A stretch of 42,881 nucleotides of DNA from an uncultured Bacteroidales bacterium. GTDB lineage: Bacteria; Bacteroidota; Bacteroidia; Bacteroidales; UBA932. Under the pieces are notes generated by a model, which made no database searches, was not told the DNA's origin, and saw only the letters and a program-made list of their open reading frames with translations. How positions within the stretch are numbered: the first letter of the stretch is position 1; every line of letters begins with the position of its first letter. Of this stretch, positions 24,868-31,998 are shown one piece after another. Location: assembly GCA_934726455.1 (NCBI GenBank), contig CAKVDS010000014.1, positions 1 through 42,881 on the forward strand, read 5' to 3'. Made by a program: the position numbers and the translations under genes.

Positions 24868-25488
24868 TCATTGATTGTCAAATAAACTTGGTTCGAGGGC
24901 CTTGGGGTGGAAGGAACGGCGGTGCTCCGGGGTGAGACCGAAGCGGCGTATCGCATCGATATGCTCCTTGGTGGGGTAGCCCATGTTGCGTGCCCACCCG
25001 TACCCGGGGTAGAGTCTGTCCAGCTCCCTCATCCTTTCGTCTCTCCAGGTCTTTGCGAGCACGGAAGCCGCCGCTATTGATGCATAGGTCGCGTCTCCGT
25101 GCACTATGGTGGCGTATCCGTATCCATCCATCGGGCGGAAACGGTTGCCGTCCACCAGCAGGAAGTCCGGCTTGACGCTGAGTTTGCGCACAGCGCGCTG
25201 CATGCCCTCCACTGACGCCCAGAGTATGTTGAGGGCATCAATCTCTTTTGCGCTGACTTCTTCCACGGCCCATGCCACTGCCTCCTTTTCTATGACTTCC
25301 CTCAAAAGATCACGGGACTTTTCGCTCATCTGCTTGGAGTCATTGAGCAGCGGATGGGTGAAGTCTGCGGGCAGAATCACAGCGGCCGCAAACACAGGCC
25401 CGGCCAAGGGGCCGCGTCCAGCCTCATCGCATCCGGCTTCTGTCAGCTCCGGGTGCATGTTGCCCAAAAGATGGATTTCTTGTGGCAT
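24868..25488 (-). CDS. rnhB: Ribonuclease HII
   Basis: RNase HII cleaves RNA in RNA/DNA hybrids and single ribonucleotides in DNA. The signature EAGCDEAGRGPLAGPVFAAAVILP contains the first catalytic Asp and Glu; NDSKQMSEKSRDLL, LLVDGNRF and ASVLAKTWRDERM follow, and the C-terminal GYPTKEHIDAI is usual. The first ATG (25488) gives 206 residues, but a candidate -7 box ends only seven bases before it, and a second ATG at 25458 (MHPELTEAG) gives 196 residues that align better with short homologues. The true start may be 25458. It heads a close-packed run with the S46 peptidase, mrp and ksgA. Confidence 0.94.
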   Translation of the reverse strand: MPQEIHLLGNMHPELTEAGCDEAGRGPLAGPVFAAAVILPADFTHPLLNDSKQMSEKSRDLLREVIEKEAVAWAVEEVSAKEIDALNILWASVEGMQRAVRKLSVKPDFLLVDGNRFRPMDGYGYATIVHGDATYASIAAASVLAKTWRDERMRELDRLYPGYGWARNMGYPTKEHIDAIRRFGLTPEHRRSFHPKALEPSLFDNQ

Positions 25489-25497
25489 TATGCCACA
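25481..25497. promoter_or_regulatory. 17-bp palindrome over the rnhB promoter and start
   Basis: TGTGGCATTATGCCACA consists of two eight-base arms that are exact inverted repeats around a single T. It overlaps the candidate -7 box and the first possible ATG of rnhB, the place where a repressor would act. The XRE regulator gene ends 33 bp away and is an obvious candidate binder, but no copy of the palindrome is seen in front of that gene. Confidence 0.4.
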
Positions 25498-25526
25498 AAT
25501 TTAAAAACACTTCGCGACTTTGTCAA
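25496..25526 (-). promoter_or_regulatory. Candidate promoter for rnhB-S46-mrp-ksgA
   Basis: On the minus strand TTGACA (25526-25521) is followed after 17 bp by TAAATTTG (25503-25496), which matches the TAnnTTTG core. The same TTGACA-N17-TAnnTTTG layout precedes the EF-G2 gene. It lies in the 42-bp gap after the XRE gene and reaches its last codons. Confidence 0.45.
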
Positions 25527-25530
25527 CCTC

Positions 25531-25932
25531 TCATTCATCCTTGAGGCGGGAGAGCAGAAACGCATTTGTCTGAGTGAGGGTCTTTATCGTCTGGTCTTGT
25601 GCCTGAATCAGCTGTTGCGCTGCCCGGAGTTTTTCGTTGAGGATTTCGAGACGTCCCTCATAGTCGCGCACAAGTTCTTTTCTCTGCTCATCGAAGTTGT
25701 GCTTCTCTTCCAGAAGGCCGTCTTCCCGGTCTGGCGCGACTATATCTTCTTCTTCCATTTTGAAGTGGGTCGCGAACTTCTTGAGCGTCTTGCAATACAG
25801 ATTGGTCTTGCCCGTCTCGAAATTGATATAGGTGGTGCGTCCGATGCCCAGTTCATCGGCCATTGCCGCTTGTGACAGTCCGGCATGTTCCCTGATTCGT
25901 CTTATGTTTATATGTGTCTTGTCAACTGGCAT
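25531..25932 (-). CDS. XRE-family transcriptional regulator with C-terminal coiled coil
   Basis: I choose ATG 25932, giving 133 residues starting MPVDKTHINIRRIREHAGLSQ; the longer frame adds 46 residues of unlikely composition. Residues 8-62 form a Cro/CI helix-turn-helix (LSQAAMADELGIGRTTYINFETGKTNLYCKTLKKFA with the usual 'S-x-x-x-x-A-x-x-x-G' pattern). Residues 80-130 are charged and heptad-like (LVRDYEGRLEILNEKLRAAQQ), a probable coiled coil for dimerisation. It is divergent from the 75-residue gene and upstream of rnhB. No ligand domain is present. Targets are unknown; palindromes nearby at 25481-25497 and 26060-26071 are candidates. Confidence 0.85.
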   Translation of the reverse strand: MPVDKTHINIRRIREHAGLSQAAMADELGIGRTTYINFETGKTNLYCKTLKKFATHFKMEEEDIVAPDREDGLLEEKHNFDEQRKELVRDYEGRLEILNEKLRAAQQLIQAQDQTIKTLTQTNAFLLSRLKDE

Positions 25933-26059
25933 CGCCGCAAAAATAGTCAGGATGCGATGATGGCAGATGACGGAATTATTGTACTGTGTCCATAAAAAAT
26001 AAACAAAATGCGCAAAAAAGATAAATTTATCCGCCTGTTTTGTCTTTCTGTGTTGTTTA

Positions 26060-26071
26060 TTTGTGGACAAA
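26060..26071. promoter_or_regulatory. Inverted repeat in the XRE / 75-residue-protein divergent gap
   Basis: TTTGT-GG-ACAAA has five-base arms around GG and lies 16 bp before the ATG of the 75-residue gene. A short repeat like this could be an operator for the divergently encoded XRE regulator, but five-base arms in AT-rich DNA may be chance. Confidence 0.25.
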
Positions 26072-26087
26072 GGTTCAATTTAGCGGC

Positions 26088-26315
26088 ATGGACAAAAATA
26101 GAGAAATGCTTCTTTTGAGACTTGAGCGTCTTTTTGATGCTGGGCAGGCGGATCCTGCCGGCCTGACAAGCATGTCAGATATGTGCCGGTCAGAGCTTGG
26201 AGTGCGCCCGTATGAGCTGGATGAGATCCTTCTCGAAGAACTTGGTGTTACCGGAGAAGAATTTTTTGCTGTTTATGGCAGAAAGGTTGTTGACATTGGG
26301 AACAAATTTTATTAG
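26088..26315 (+). CDS. Small conserved-looking hypothetical protein, 75 residues
   Basis: I start at ATG 26088 (MDKNREMLLLRLERLFDAGQ). The sequence is mostly helical and acidic: DPAGLTSMSDMCRSELGVRPYELDEILLEELGVTGEEFFAVYG. The pattern 'SMSDMCRSELGVRPYELDEILLEELG' looks like a small helix-turn-helix unit without a recognisable family. No signal peptide is present. It is divergent from the XRE regulator and is followed after 49 bp by the EF-G2 gene; a candidate promoter for EF-G2 overlaps its stop codon, so the two may be transcribed separately. Function unknown. Confidence 0.65.
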   Translation: MDKNREMLLLRLERLFDAGQADPAGLTSMSDMCRSELGVRPYELDEILLEELGVTGEEFFAVYGRKVVDIGNKFY

Positions 26316-26320
26316 ATTTG
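26290..26320 (+). promoter_or_regulatory. Candidate promoter for the EF-G2 gene
   Basis: TTGACA (26290-26295), a 17-bp spacer and TAGATTTG (26313-26320) fit the Bacteroidota TTG / TAnnTTTG promoter. The -7 box includes the stop codon of the 75-residue gene. Transcription from about 26326 would give a leader near 38 nt. Confidence 0.45.
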
Positions 26321-26364
26321 TGAACTTTGCATTAAAAACCAAATAATTTTAATAACGCCAAGCA

Positions 26365-28482
26365 ATGAAAGAATACACAACCAAAGAAATCCGCAACGTG
26401 GTACTTCTCGGAGCGACAAAGTCCGGCAAGACCACGTTGGCTGAAGCTATGCTCTATGAGGGCAAGGTCATCGACAGACGCGGTAGCGTGGAAGACAAGA
26501 ACACCGTCTCCGACTACAACGAGTTGGAGAAGATCAACCAGCGTTCCATCTACGCGACTCCTCTGTATGCCGAGTTCCTCGGAGCAAAGGTCAATATAAT
26601 AGACGCCCCTGGAGCCGATGATTTCATCGGAGGGGCATATTCGGCGTTCAAGGTATGCGAGAGCGGTGTGCTTGTAGTCAATGCCCAGCAGGGTGTCGAA
26701 GTCGGCACCGAGAATTTCATCCGCCTTGCTTCTGACAAGAAGCTTCCTCTCGTGGTGGCTGTCAACCAGCTTGACGCGGACAAGGCCGATTGGGAAAGCG
26801 TGCAGTCTTCGCTTCAGGAAGCCATGGGCAAGAAGCTTGTCTATATCCAGTTCCCGGTCAATGTCGGCCCGGCATTCGACGGGTTCGTGGACGTGCTTAC
26901 CAACAAATACTATCATTTCAAGGATTCCAACGGTACCCGCGAGGATCTCGACATTCCGGAGAACCTCAAGGAGCAGGCCGAGGAAATGCGTCAGGAGCTT
27001 ATAGAGAGAGCTGCCGAGTATGACGACACCCTGATGGAGAAGTTCTTCGAGGCAGGAAGCTTGACAGAGGACGAAATCCGAAAGGGACTCAACCGCGGTA
27101 TTGTGGCCGGCGAGGCTTATCCAGTGTTCTGTGTCAGCGCAAAGAAGGACATAGGTGTAAAGAGACTGCTCGAGTTCACGAAGAACGTTGTCCCGGCTCC
27201 GTCCTGCAACCCGGACGGCCCGGCCTCCCTGTTCATATACAAGAACGATGTCGAGCCGCATCTCGGTGAGGTTTCTTTCTTCAAGGTGATGAGCGGCACC
27301 ATTACTCCGGGGATGGATCTGGAGGATCCGTCTACCGGCAACAAGGAGCGTCTCTCCGCCATTTATGCCGTAGCCGGCCTGAAGAAAGAGCAGGTGACGG
27401 CGCTCAAGGCGGGAGACCTCGGATGTACCGTGAAACTCAAGAACGGACGTTCCAACATCACCCTTTCCGCACCGGGTTCAGGAGTTGAATGGGACAAGAT
27501 CGTCTATCCGGCACCGAAATACCGTTGTGCCATCAAGGCCAAGGTGCAGCAGGAGGAGCAGAAACTCGGAGATGCCCTCAAGAAGATAGCCTCACAGGAT
27601 CCTACTGTGATTGTCGAGTATTCCAAGGAACTCCGCCAGACCATCCTCAGCGGCAACGGCGAGCAGCATATCAATATCGTCAAGTGGCGTCTTAACAATG
27701 AGTTCAAGGTCGAGGTTGAGCTCTTCGCGCCGAAGATTCCTTACCGCGAGACGATAACCAAGACAGCCTGTGCGACCTACCGCCACAAGAAACAGTCAGG
27801 CGGGGCGGGCCAGTTTGGAGAAGTTTCCCTGCTCATCTGCCCTTACGAGGAGGGTGTCGAGGCTCCGAAAGTTTTCAAAATCAACGGAAAGGATATGGTG
27901 ATGAACATCAAGTCATCAGAGTCCTTTGACCTTGAGTGGGGCGGCAAGCTTGAGTTCTACAACTGTATCGTGGGCGGTGCCATCGATGCACGCTTCATGC
28001 CGGCCATCCTCAAGGGTATCAACGACAAGATGACCGAAGGCCCTCTCACCGGCTCGTACGCCCGCGACATACGTGTCTATGTATATGATGGAAAGATGCA
28101 CCCTGTAGACTCCAACGAAATATCGTTCGTGCTCGCTGCGCGCAATGCCTTCAAGGAGGCGTTCCGCAATGCAGGGCCTAAGATCATGGAGCCGATCTAC
28201 AATGTCGAGGTGATGACTCCGGCAGACTATCAGGGAGCCTGCATGTCCGATCTCCAGAACCGTCGCGGTATCCTCGGAGACATGGGGGCGGACAAGGGAT
28301 TCTCGATCCTCAAGGCCCGTGTGCCTCTTGCAGAGCTTTACCGTTACTCGACGACGCTCAGTTCTCTGACATCAGGAGCTGCGACTTTCTCCATGTCTTT
28401 TGCTGATTATCAGCCTGTTCCTGGAGATGTCCAGACCAAGCTGCTTGCCGAATATGCGGCGGCGGAAGCTGACGAAGACTAG
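26365..28482 (+). CDS. fusA2: Elongation factor G paralog EF-G2, predicted to lack GTPase activity
   Basis: The 705-residue protein has the five-domain EF-G layout, with domain IV ITKTACATYRHKKQSGGAGQFGEV and domain V EPIYNVEVMTPADYQGACMSDL. The P-loop GATKSGKT (16-23) is intact. Switch I has no RGIT(I) motif (INQRSIYATPLY). Switch II reads DAPGA at 80-84 where EF-G has DTPGH, so the catalytic histidine is replaced by alanine. G4 is NQLD (134-137) rather than NKxD. These changes match Bacteroides EF-G2 (BT2167 in B. thetaiotaomicron), reported to translocate ribosomes without GTP hydrolysis during carbon starvation. The tetracycline-protection family was considered and does not fit. A hairpin terminator follows. 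Confidence 0.9.
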   Translation: MKEYTTKEIRNVVLLGATKSGKTTLAEAMLYEGKVIDRRGSVEDKNTVSDYNELEKINQRSIYATPLYAEFLGAKVNIIDAPGADDFIGGAYSAFKVCESGVLVVNAQQGVEVGTENFIRLASDKKLPLVVAVNQLDADKADWESVQSSLQEAMGKKLVYIQFPVNVGPAFDGFVDVLTNKYYHFKDSNGTREDLDIPENLKEQAEEMRQELIERAAEYDDTLMEKFFEAGSLTEDEIRKGLNRGIVAGEAYPVFCVSAKKDIGVKRLLEFTKNVVPAPSCNPDGPASLFIYKNDVEPHLGEVSFFKVMSGTITPGMDLEDPSTGNKERLSAIYAVAGLKKEQVTALKAGDLGCTVKLKNGRSNITLSAPGSGVEWDKIVYPAPKYRCAIKAKVQQEEQKLGDALKKIASQDPTVIVEYSKELRQTILSGNGEQHINIVKWRLNNEFKVEVELFAPKIPYRETITKTACATYRHKKQSGGAGQFGEVSLLICPYEEGVEAPKVFKINGKDMVMNIKSSESFDLEWGGKLEFYNCIVGGAIDARFMPAILKGINDKMTEGPLTGSYARDIRVYVYDGKMHPVDSNEISFVLAARNAFKEAFRNAGPKIMEPIYNVEVMTPADYQGACMSDLQNRRGILGDMGADKGFSILKARVPLAELYRYSTTLSSLTSGAATFSMSFADYQPVPGDVQTKLLAEYAAAEADED

Positions 28483-28500
28483 TCGGAACGCAGACATATG

Positions 28501-28540
28501 ACGGCGGCGACGGCAATGGCCGGAGCCGCCGTTTGTCTTT
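28501..28540 (+). terminator. Rho-independent-like terminator after the EF-G2 gene
   Basis: ACGGCGGC (28501-28508) pairs with GCCGCCGT (28525-28532), an eight-base GC-rich stem with a 16-nt loop, followed by the T-rich TTGTCTTT. It starts 18 bp after the stop codon. Its T tract overlaps the -33 element of the next gene. Confidence 0.55.
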
Positions 28541-28563
28541 GTTGCCCAGATTGGATATCTTTG
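28532..28563 (+). promoter_or_regulatory. Candidate promoter for the outer-membrane barrel gene
   Basis: TTTG (28532-28535), 20 bp, then TATCTTTG (28556-28563) fit the TTTG / TAnnTTTG promoter. The -7 box ends 17 bp before the ATG at 28581. Confidence 0.5.
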
Positions 28564-28580
28564 CGCAGATACTTTGACGG

Positions 28581-29231
28581 ATGAACAGGTTTAAGATAAT
28601 GCTTGCATGCTGTGCTGTCGCGCTTTTCTCCGCGTCTGAGCACGCGTACGCCCAATTTGCCATGAATATCGGGGCTTCTTTTCCCGGGGCAGTATATACG
28701 GATAACGGTTACGACAACTATTATGCGCGTCTCCGTATAGGCTTCGATGTGGGGGTGCAATATAACCTTGGTCTCAACAAGTACCTTGACGCAGTGGTCA
28801 GCGCAGACTTCATCCGTCACGGGCAGGGAAAGATGGCCAAGGCCCAGATGGGATACAACTACGCCAACTATCCGTCCTATCTCAATTTTCCTCTGATGGC
28901 CGGTCTGTCCGTCAAGATAGACTTCGACGGGCAGGGATTCATCAACCCCTCGCATCATGCTTTCATCGAACTCAAGGCCGGGGCCAACGCCTCCACTCTT
29001 ACCCGCGCGGTCTTTACTGACGAGAGCGGCGTAAGGCACACGGTACGCTACGATGTCGGATTTGCCCCTGCCTTGTCTGTCGGTGCCGGCATGAGATTCT
29101 CGGACCATGGAGCTTTCTCCATCCGCTTCGTCGATCTTGGCGACATAAGGATGACGGAAAAGGGGAACAGCGGTTCAGAGTTCCGCTATTCCCCCCGTAT
29201 GGTGGATATACGATATACGTATTTCTTCTAG
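28581..29231 (+). CDS. Small outer-membrane beta-barrel protein
   Basis: The 216-residue protein has a signal peptide ending near AYAQ and alternating strands rich in Tyr, Phe and Gly (for example FDVGVQYNLGLNKYLDAVVSADF). It ends in YTYFF, where a terminal phenylalanine is the usual barrel-insertion signal. It resembles the eight-stranded PorT/outer-membrane-beta-barrel class. No ligand is evident. It has its own promoter after the EF-G2 terminator. Its TAG and the stop of the convergent hlyD gene share the palindrome CTAG. Confidence 0.8.
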   Translation: MNRFKIMLACCAVALFSASEHAYAQFAMNIGASFPGAVYTDNGYDNYYARLRIGFDVGVQYNLGLNKYLDAVVSADFIRHGQGKMAKAQMGYNYANYPSYLNFPLMAGLSVKIDFDGQGFINPSHHAFIELKAGANASTLTRAVFTDESGVRHTVRYDVGFAPALSVGAGMRFSDHGAFSIRFVDLGDIRMTEKGNSGSEFRYSPRMVDIRYTYFF

Positions 29232-30484
29232 AATATCAGCACATCGCTGTCCCCGTAGTTGTCGTATGAGGAGGTGATGACTTTTTCTCCCGGCTCCAGT
29301 CCCTCAAGCACCTCGTAGTATTTAGGGTTCTGCCTGCCGATGCGGATTTCCCTCTTGACGGCCTTAGATCCGTCAGGGGTCAGCACGTAGATCCATTTGC
29401 CGCCTGTTTTCTGGTAGAATGTGCCGCGTGGGATGATTATGCCCTCTTCCGGCTGCCCGAGCTGGAGATTGAGGTAGTATGTCTGTCCAGTGCGGATGTT
29501 GTCCGGCTGTTCTCCCTCGAACTTGAAATCCGCCTGGAACTTGCCGTCCCTCACTTCCGGGTACACCTTGCGCAGACGCACTGCGAAGTCGCTGCCCTGA
29601 CGTTCGAAAGTGGCCTGAAGCCCGGCGGTGACCCTGTCTATGTAGTGCTCGTCGATTTTGGCTTCTACCTTATAGTCTCCTACGGAGTTGATCTGGCCTA
29701 TTTTCATGCCGGAAGATACGCTCTGGCCGAGCACCACATCCAGAAGCCCGAGTTCTCCGTCGATAGGAGCCTTTATGGTCAGGTTTGACTTGCGGTTGCG
29801 GATCATGGCCATGTTCTGGCGCATGTTGTCGAGGCTTTCCTGCATCTGTGTGATTTCCACGCTTCTGTACAGGCTGTCCTGCACGGACCTCTCTTTGATG
29901 AGGGTGTATTTCTGTTGTGACAGGTCGTAGTCTTCCTTGGCCTTGAGATATTCTTCTTTGGCTATGAGCTTGTCTTGATAGAGGGCAGACTGCTGTTCGT
30001 AATTGCGGCGGTTGCGGCGTACGTCCATCTCGTAGGTCATCTCGTCCTGCCTGACCGAAAGTTTCTGCTGCTCCATCTGTATCATGGTGTTGCGCAGGAT
30101 GTTCTCTTTCTCGGCCAGTTCGGCTTCGGAGTTGAGGATTTCGAGGTCGAGGTTGTCGTTGCTCAGAATCAGCAGCGGTTCGCCAGCGTGTACCATGGAG
30201 CCTTCCTCTACCAGGATTTTCTGGACCGTACCGCCTTCTTGGGGGCTGAGCTGGATGGTCGTCATAGGCTGCACCTGACCGCTTATCCTGATGTAGTCGT
30301 TGAACTCTCCTCTCTGCACTTCGCTGATGCTGACAGTGTCCTTGTCCACCCTGAATGAGCTTGAGTTGTCCCTGAATATCAGGTACAGCACGAAAGCGAG
30401 GACTATTGCTCCCAGCCAGTAGGGCAGGGCTTTTTTTGTGAATGCGACTTTCCAGCCGGTTTTCTTTTCGATGATCTTGTCCAT
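29228..30484 (-). CDS. Periplasmic adaptor subunit (HlyD/MacA-like membrane fusion protein)
   Basis: The 418-residue protein has one N-terminal membrane segment (about residues 18-38) and then the biotinyl-lipoyl half motif GTVQKILVEEGSMVHAGEPLLILSN. A long coiled coil (about 110-230, with LAEKENILRNTMIQMEQQKL) follows, then the second lipoyl half with LTIKAPIDGELG and a beta-barrel. It would link an inner-membrane exporter to the TolC-like channel encoded 13 bp upstream. The inner-membrane partners are probably the two FtsX permeases of the same locus. Its substrate is unknown. Its last bases overlap the convergent barrel gene. Confidence 0.92.
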   Translation of the reverse strand: MDKIIEKKTGWKVAFTKKALPYWLGAIVLAFVLYLIFRDNSSSFRVDKDTVSISEVQRGEFNDYIRISGQVQPMTTIQLSPQEGGTVQKILVEEGSMVHAGEPLLILSNDNLDLEILNSEAELAEKENILRNTMIQMEQQKLSVRQDEMTYEMDVRRNRRNYEQQSALYQDKLIAKEEYLKAKEDYDLSQQKYTLIKERSVQDSLYRSVEITQMQESLDNMRQNMAMIRNRKSNLTIKAPIDGELGLLDVVLGQSVSSGMKIGQINSVGDYKVEAKIDEHYIDRVTAGLQATFERQGSDFAVRLRKVYPEVRDGKFQADFKFEGEQPDNIRTGQTYYLNLQLGQPEEGIIIPRGTFYQKTGGKWIYVLTPDGSKAVKREIRIGRQNPKYYEVLEGLEPGEKVITSSYDNYGDSDVLIF

Positions 30485-30497
30485 ATTGAATTTTTCT

Positions 30498-31850
30498 TTA
30501 TTTCTGGTCGATATACTTTATCCCTCCGTAGTATTCCACTACGCTCTTCTTGAGAAGATACTTGAACATGGAGTTGAGCCTGTCTGCCCGCGCCGCGAGG
30601 TAATTGTCCGTGGCTGTCTGGTATTCAATCCCGGAGATGAGCCCCTGCTCGTACTTGCGGCTGTTGAGGTGCCATGATTCTTCCTGCACTTCTGATTTGC
30701 GCTCCGCCTGCATGTAGGCGGAAGCTGCTCCGTCGCGATCCTGGACGGCCCTGCGCACTTCGGACTCTATGTCCCGGAGTTTCTGGTCATATTCTGCTGC
30801 GGCTTTCTGGTATGCGTGCTTTTTGCGCGATATGTTGCCTATGTTTTTCAGACGGTCGTAGATCGGGATGCTGACGGAGAGCTGGATGTATTCACCTCCG
30901 TTGTTTGTGAACTGCGTCCTGAACGGGTCCGTCTCCCTGAGGCCGGGATATTCGAAGTATGTCGTTGACCATCCGGCGTAGAGATTGACAGTCGGAAGGA
31001 GCTGCCATTTGGCGGTGTTGAGCGCCAGACGGGCATTTTCCATGGTTCCGTATGCTATAAGTGCGGAAGGCTGGTTGGCGAGGGCGAAATCTATTATTGC
31101 TGTCTCGTCTTCGTCCGGGTTGGAGGCGAGAGCATCCTCATCGGCGAAGGCTGTATCTATCACAAGAGCGGAGTCGAGAGGCCAGAACATCACATCCTGC
31201 AGGGTCATCATGGCATCATTACGCATGTTCTCCGCGTTTGTCAGGCTGTATTGCCTGTCCGCAAGGTCGGCTTCAGCCTGCACTACATCTGCATATCCCT
31301 TGACTCCAAGCTGTTCCTGCCTGCGGGCCAGTTCCAGAGAATTTTGCGCCGTCTGTACCTGGCTGCGGTATATTTCGCTTATCTTGGTGTAATATACGGC
31401 ATTGTAGTAGGCTTCCATCGTGGCCAGACAGATGTCGGCTTCGACCTGGTCTTCCTGGGAATTGCCCATTGCAAGGGATGTCTTCGCTATCTTGATGTTG
31501 TTGAGCGCGGAGAATCCGTCGAAAACGGTGATGCCGGCTGAGAGGCTGTAGTTGTTGTGGAATGAGGTCGTGTTTATGTAGGTGTTGGTCTGCGGGTCGA
31601 TGGCACGTCCGAAGTTGTAATAGGCTGATACGCCTGCGCTTACCTGAGGGGTGAAAGCGCTCAGGATTGCTTCTCTCCTGTCTAGTCTGGCATCCCCGAC
31701 CGCAGCCTGCTGTATGCGGACCTTGGTCGAATTGGATACCGCATATTCCATGCACTCTTTCAGCCCCATGACTTCCGCGTCCTGGGCCGGAGCCTGCAGG
31801 GCGAGGCCTGCAAGCAGAATGGTGAGTATACTATGTCTTATCATGTCCAT
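30498..31850 (-). CDS. TolC-family outer-membrane efflux channel
   Basis: The 450-residue protein has a signal peptide ending LQAPAQ and the helical-hairpin repeats of the outer-membrane efflux family: MGLKECMEYAVSNSTKVRIQ in the first repeat and VSIPIYDRLKNIGNISRKK in the second. Both copies continue into long amphipathic helices with A-x-x-x-L heptads. It forms the outer-membrane channel for the adaptor encoded directly downstream. It is preceded by a candidate sigma-54 promoter (31878-31895) and two activator palindromes (31950-31988), so it is probably switched on by the two-component system encoded just upstream. Confidence 0.93.
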   Translation of the reverse strand: MDMIRHSILTILLAGLALQAPAQDAEVMGLKECMEYAVSNSTKVRIQQAAVGDARLDRREAILSAFTPQVSAGVSAYYNFGRAIDPQTNTYINTTSFHNNYSLSAGITVFDGFSALNNIKIAKTSLAMGNSQEDQVEADICLATMEAYYNAVYYTKISEIYRSQVQTAQNSLELARRQEQLGVKGYADVVQAEADLADRQYSLTNAENMRNDAMMTLQDVMFWPLDSALVIDTAFADEDALASNPDEDETAIIDFALANQPSALIAYGTMENARLALNTAKWQLLPTVNLYAGWSTTYFEYPGLRETDPFRTQFTNNGGEYIQLSVSIPIYDRLKNIGNISRKKHAYQKAAAEYDQKLRDIESEVRRAVQDRDGAASAYMQAERKSEVQEESWHLNSRKYEQGLISGIEYQTATDNYLAARADRLNSMFKYLLKKSVVEYYGGIKYIDQK

Positions 31851-31877
31851 ATTGAATTATCTTGGCGACTGAAACAG

Positions 31878-31895
31878 TATCAGTGATTGTGCCAA
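31878..31895 (-). promoter_or_regulatory. Candidate sigma-54 promoter for the tolC-hlyD pair
   Basis: On the minus strand the site reads TTGGCAC, seven bases, then GATA. GGCAC fits the -24 element of sigma-54 promoters; the -12 element has GA where the consensus has GC, at the correct ten-base spacing from the GG. It ends 28 bp before the tolC start codon. The same GGCAC-N7-GATA element stands before the permease operon. Confidence 0.55.
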
Positions 31896-31949
31896 AAATA
31901 TCAACATGTTTATTATCAATGATTTGTGCTGTTTTCGTTCGACTGCTTA

Positions 31950-31988
31950 TGTAAAGAATCCTTACACTTTCTGTAAAGAAACTTTACA
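31950..31988. repeat. Two 17-bp activator-binding palindromes upstream of tolC
   Basis: TGTAAAGAATCCTTACA (31950-31966) and TGTAAAGAAACTTTACA (31972-31988) are inverted repeats; the second has perfect seven-base arms, the first one mismatch. Their starts are 22 bp apart, two helical turns. They lie 54 bp upstream of the sigma-54-like element, where an enhancer-binding protein would bind and loop. A matching pair precedes the permease operon. Confidence 0.75.
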
Positions 31989-31998
31989 ACAGGCACGT

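Larger units (their letters stand above)
31851..31998. other. Regulatory gap between the histidine kinase and tolC
   Basis: This 148-bp gap contains, reading toward tolC, the two activator palindromes (31950-31988), AT-rich sequence with several short runs, the sigma-54-like promoter (31878-31895) and a leader of about 16-18 bp. No gene is visible in it. Confidence 0.6.

Noticed and set aside
26365..28482. Possible tetracycline ribosomal-protection protein
   Set aside because: Those proteins keep an active GTPase site; this one has degenerate switch motifs matching EF-G2, and its length (705) is greater than the usual 640.
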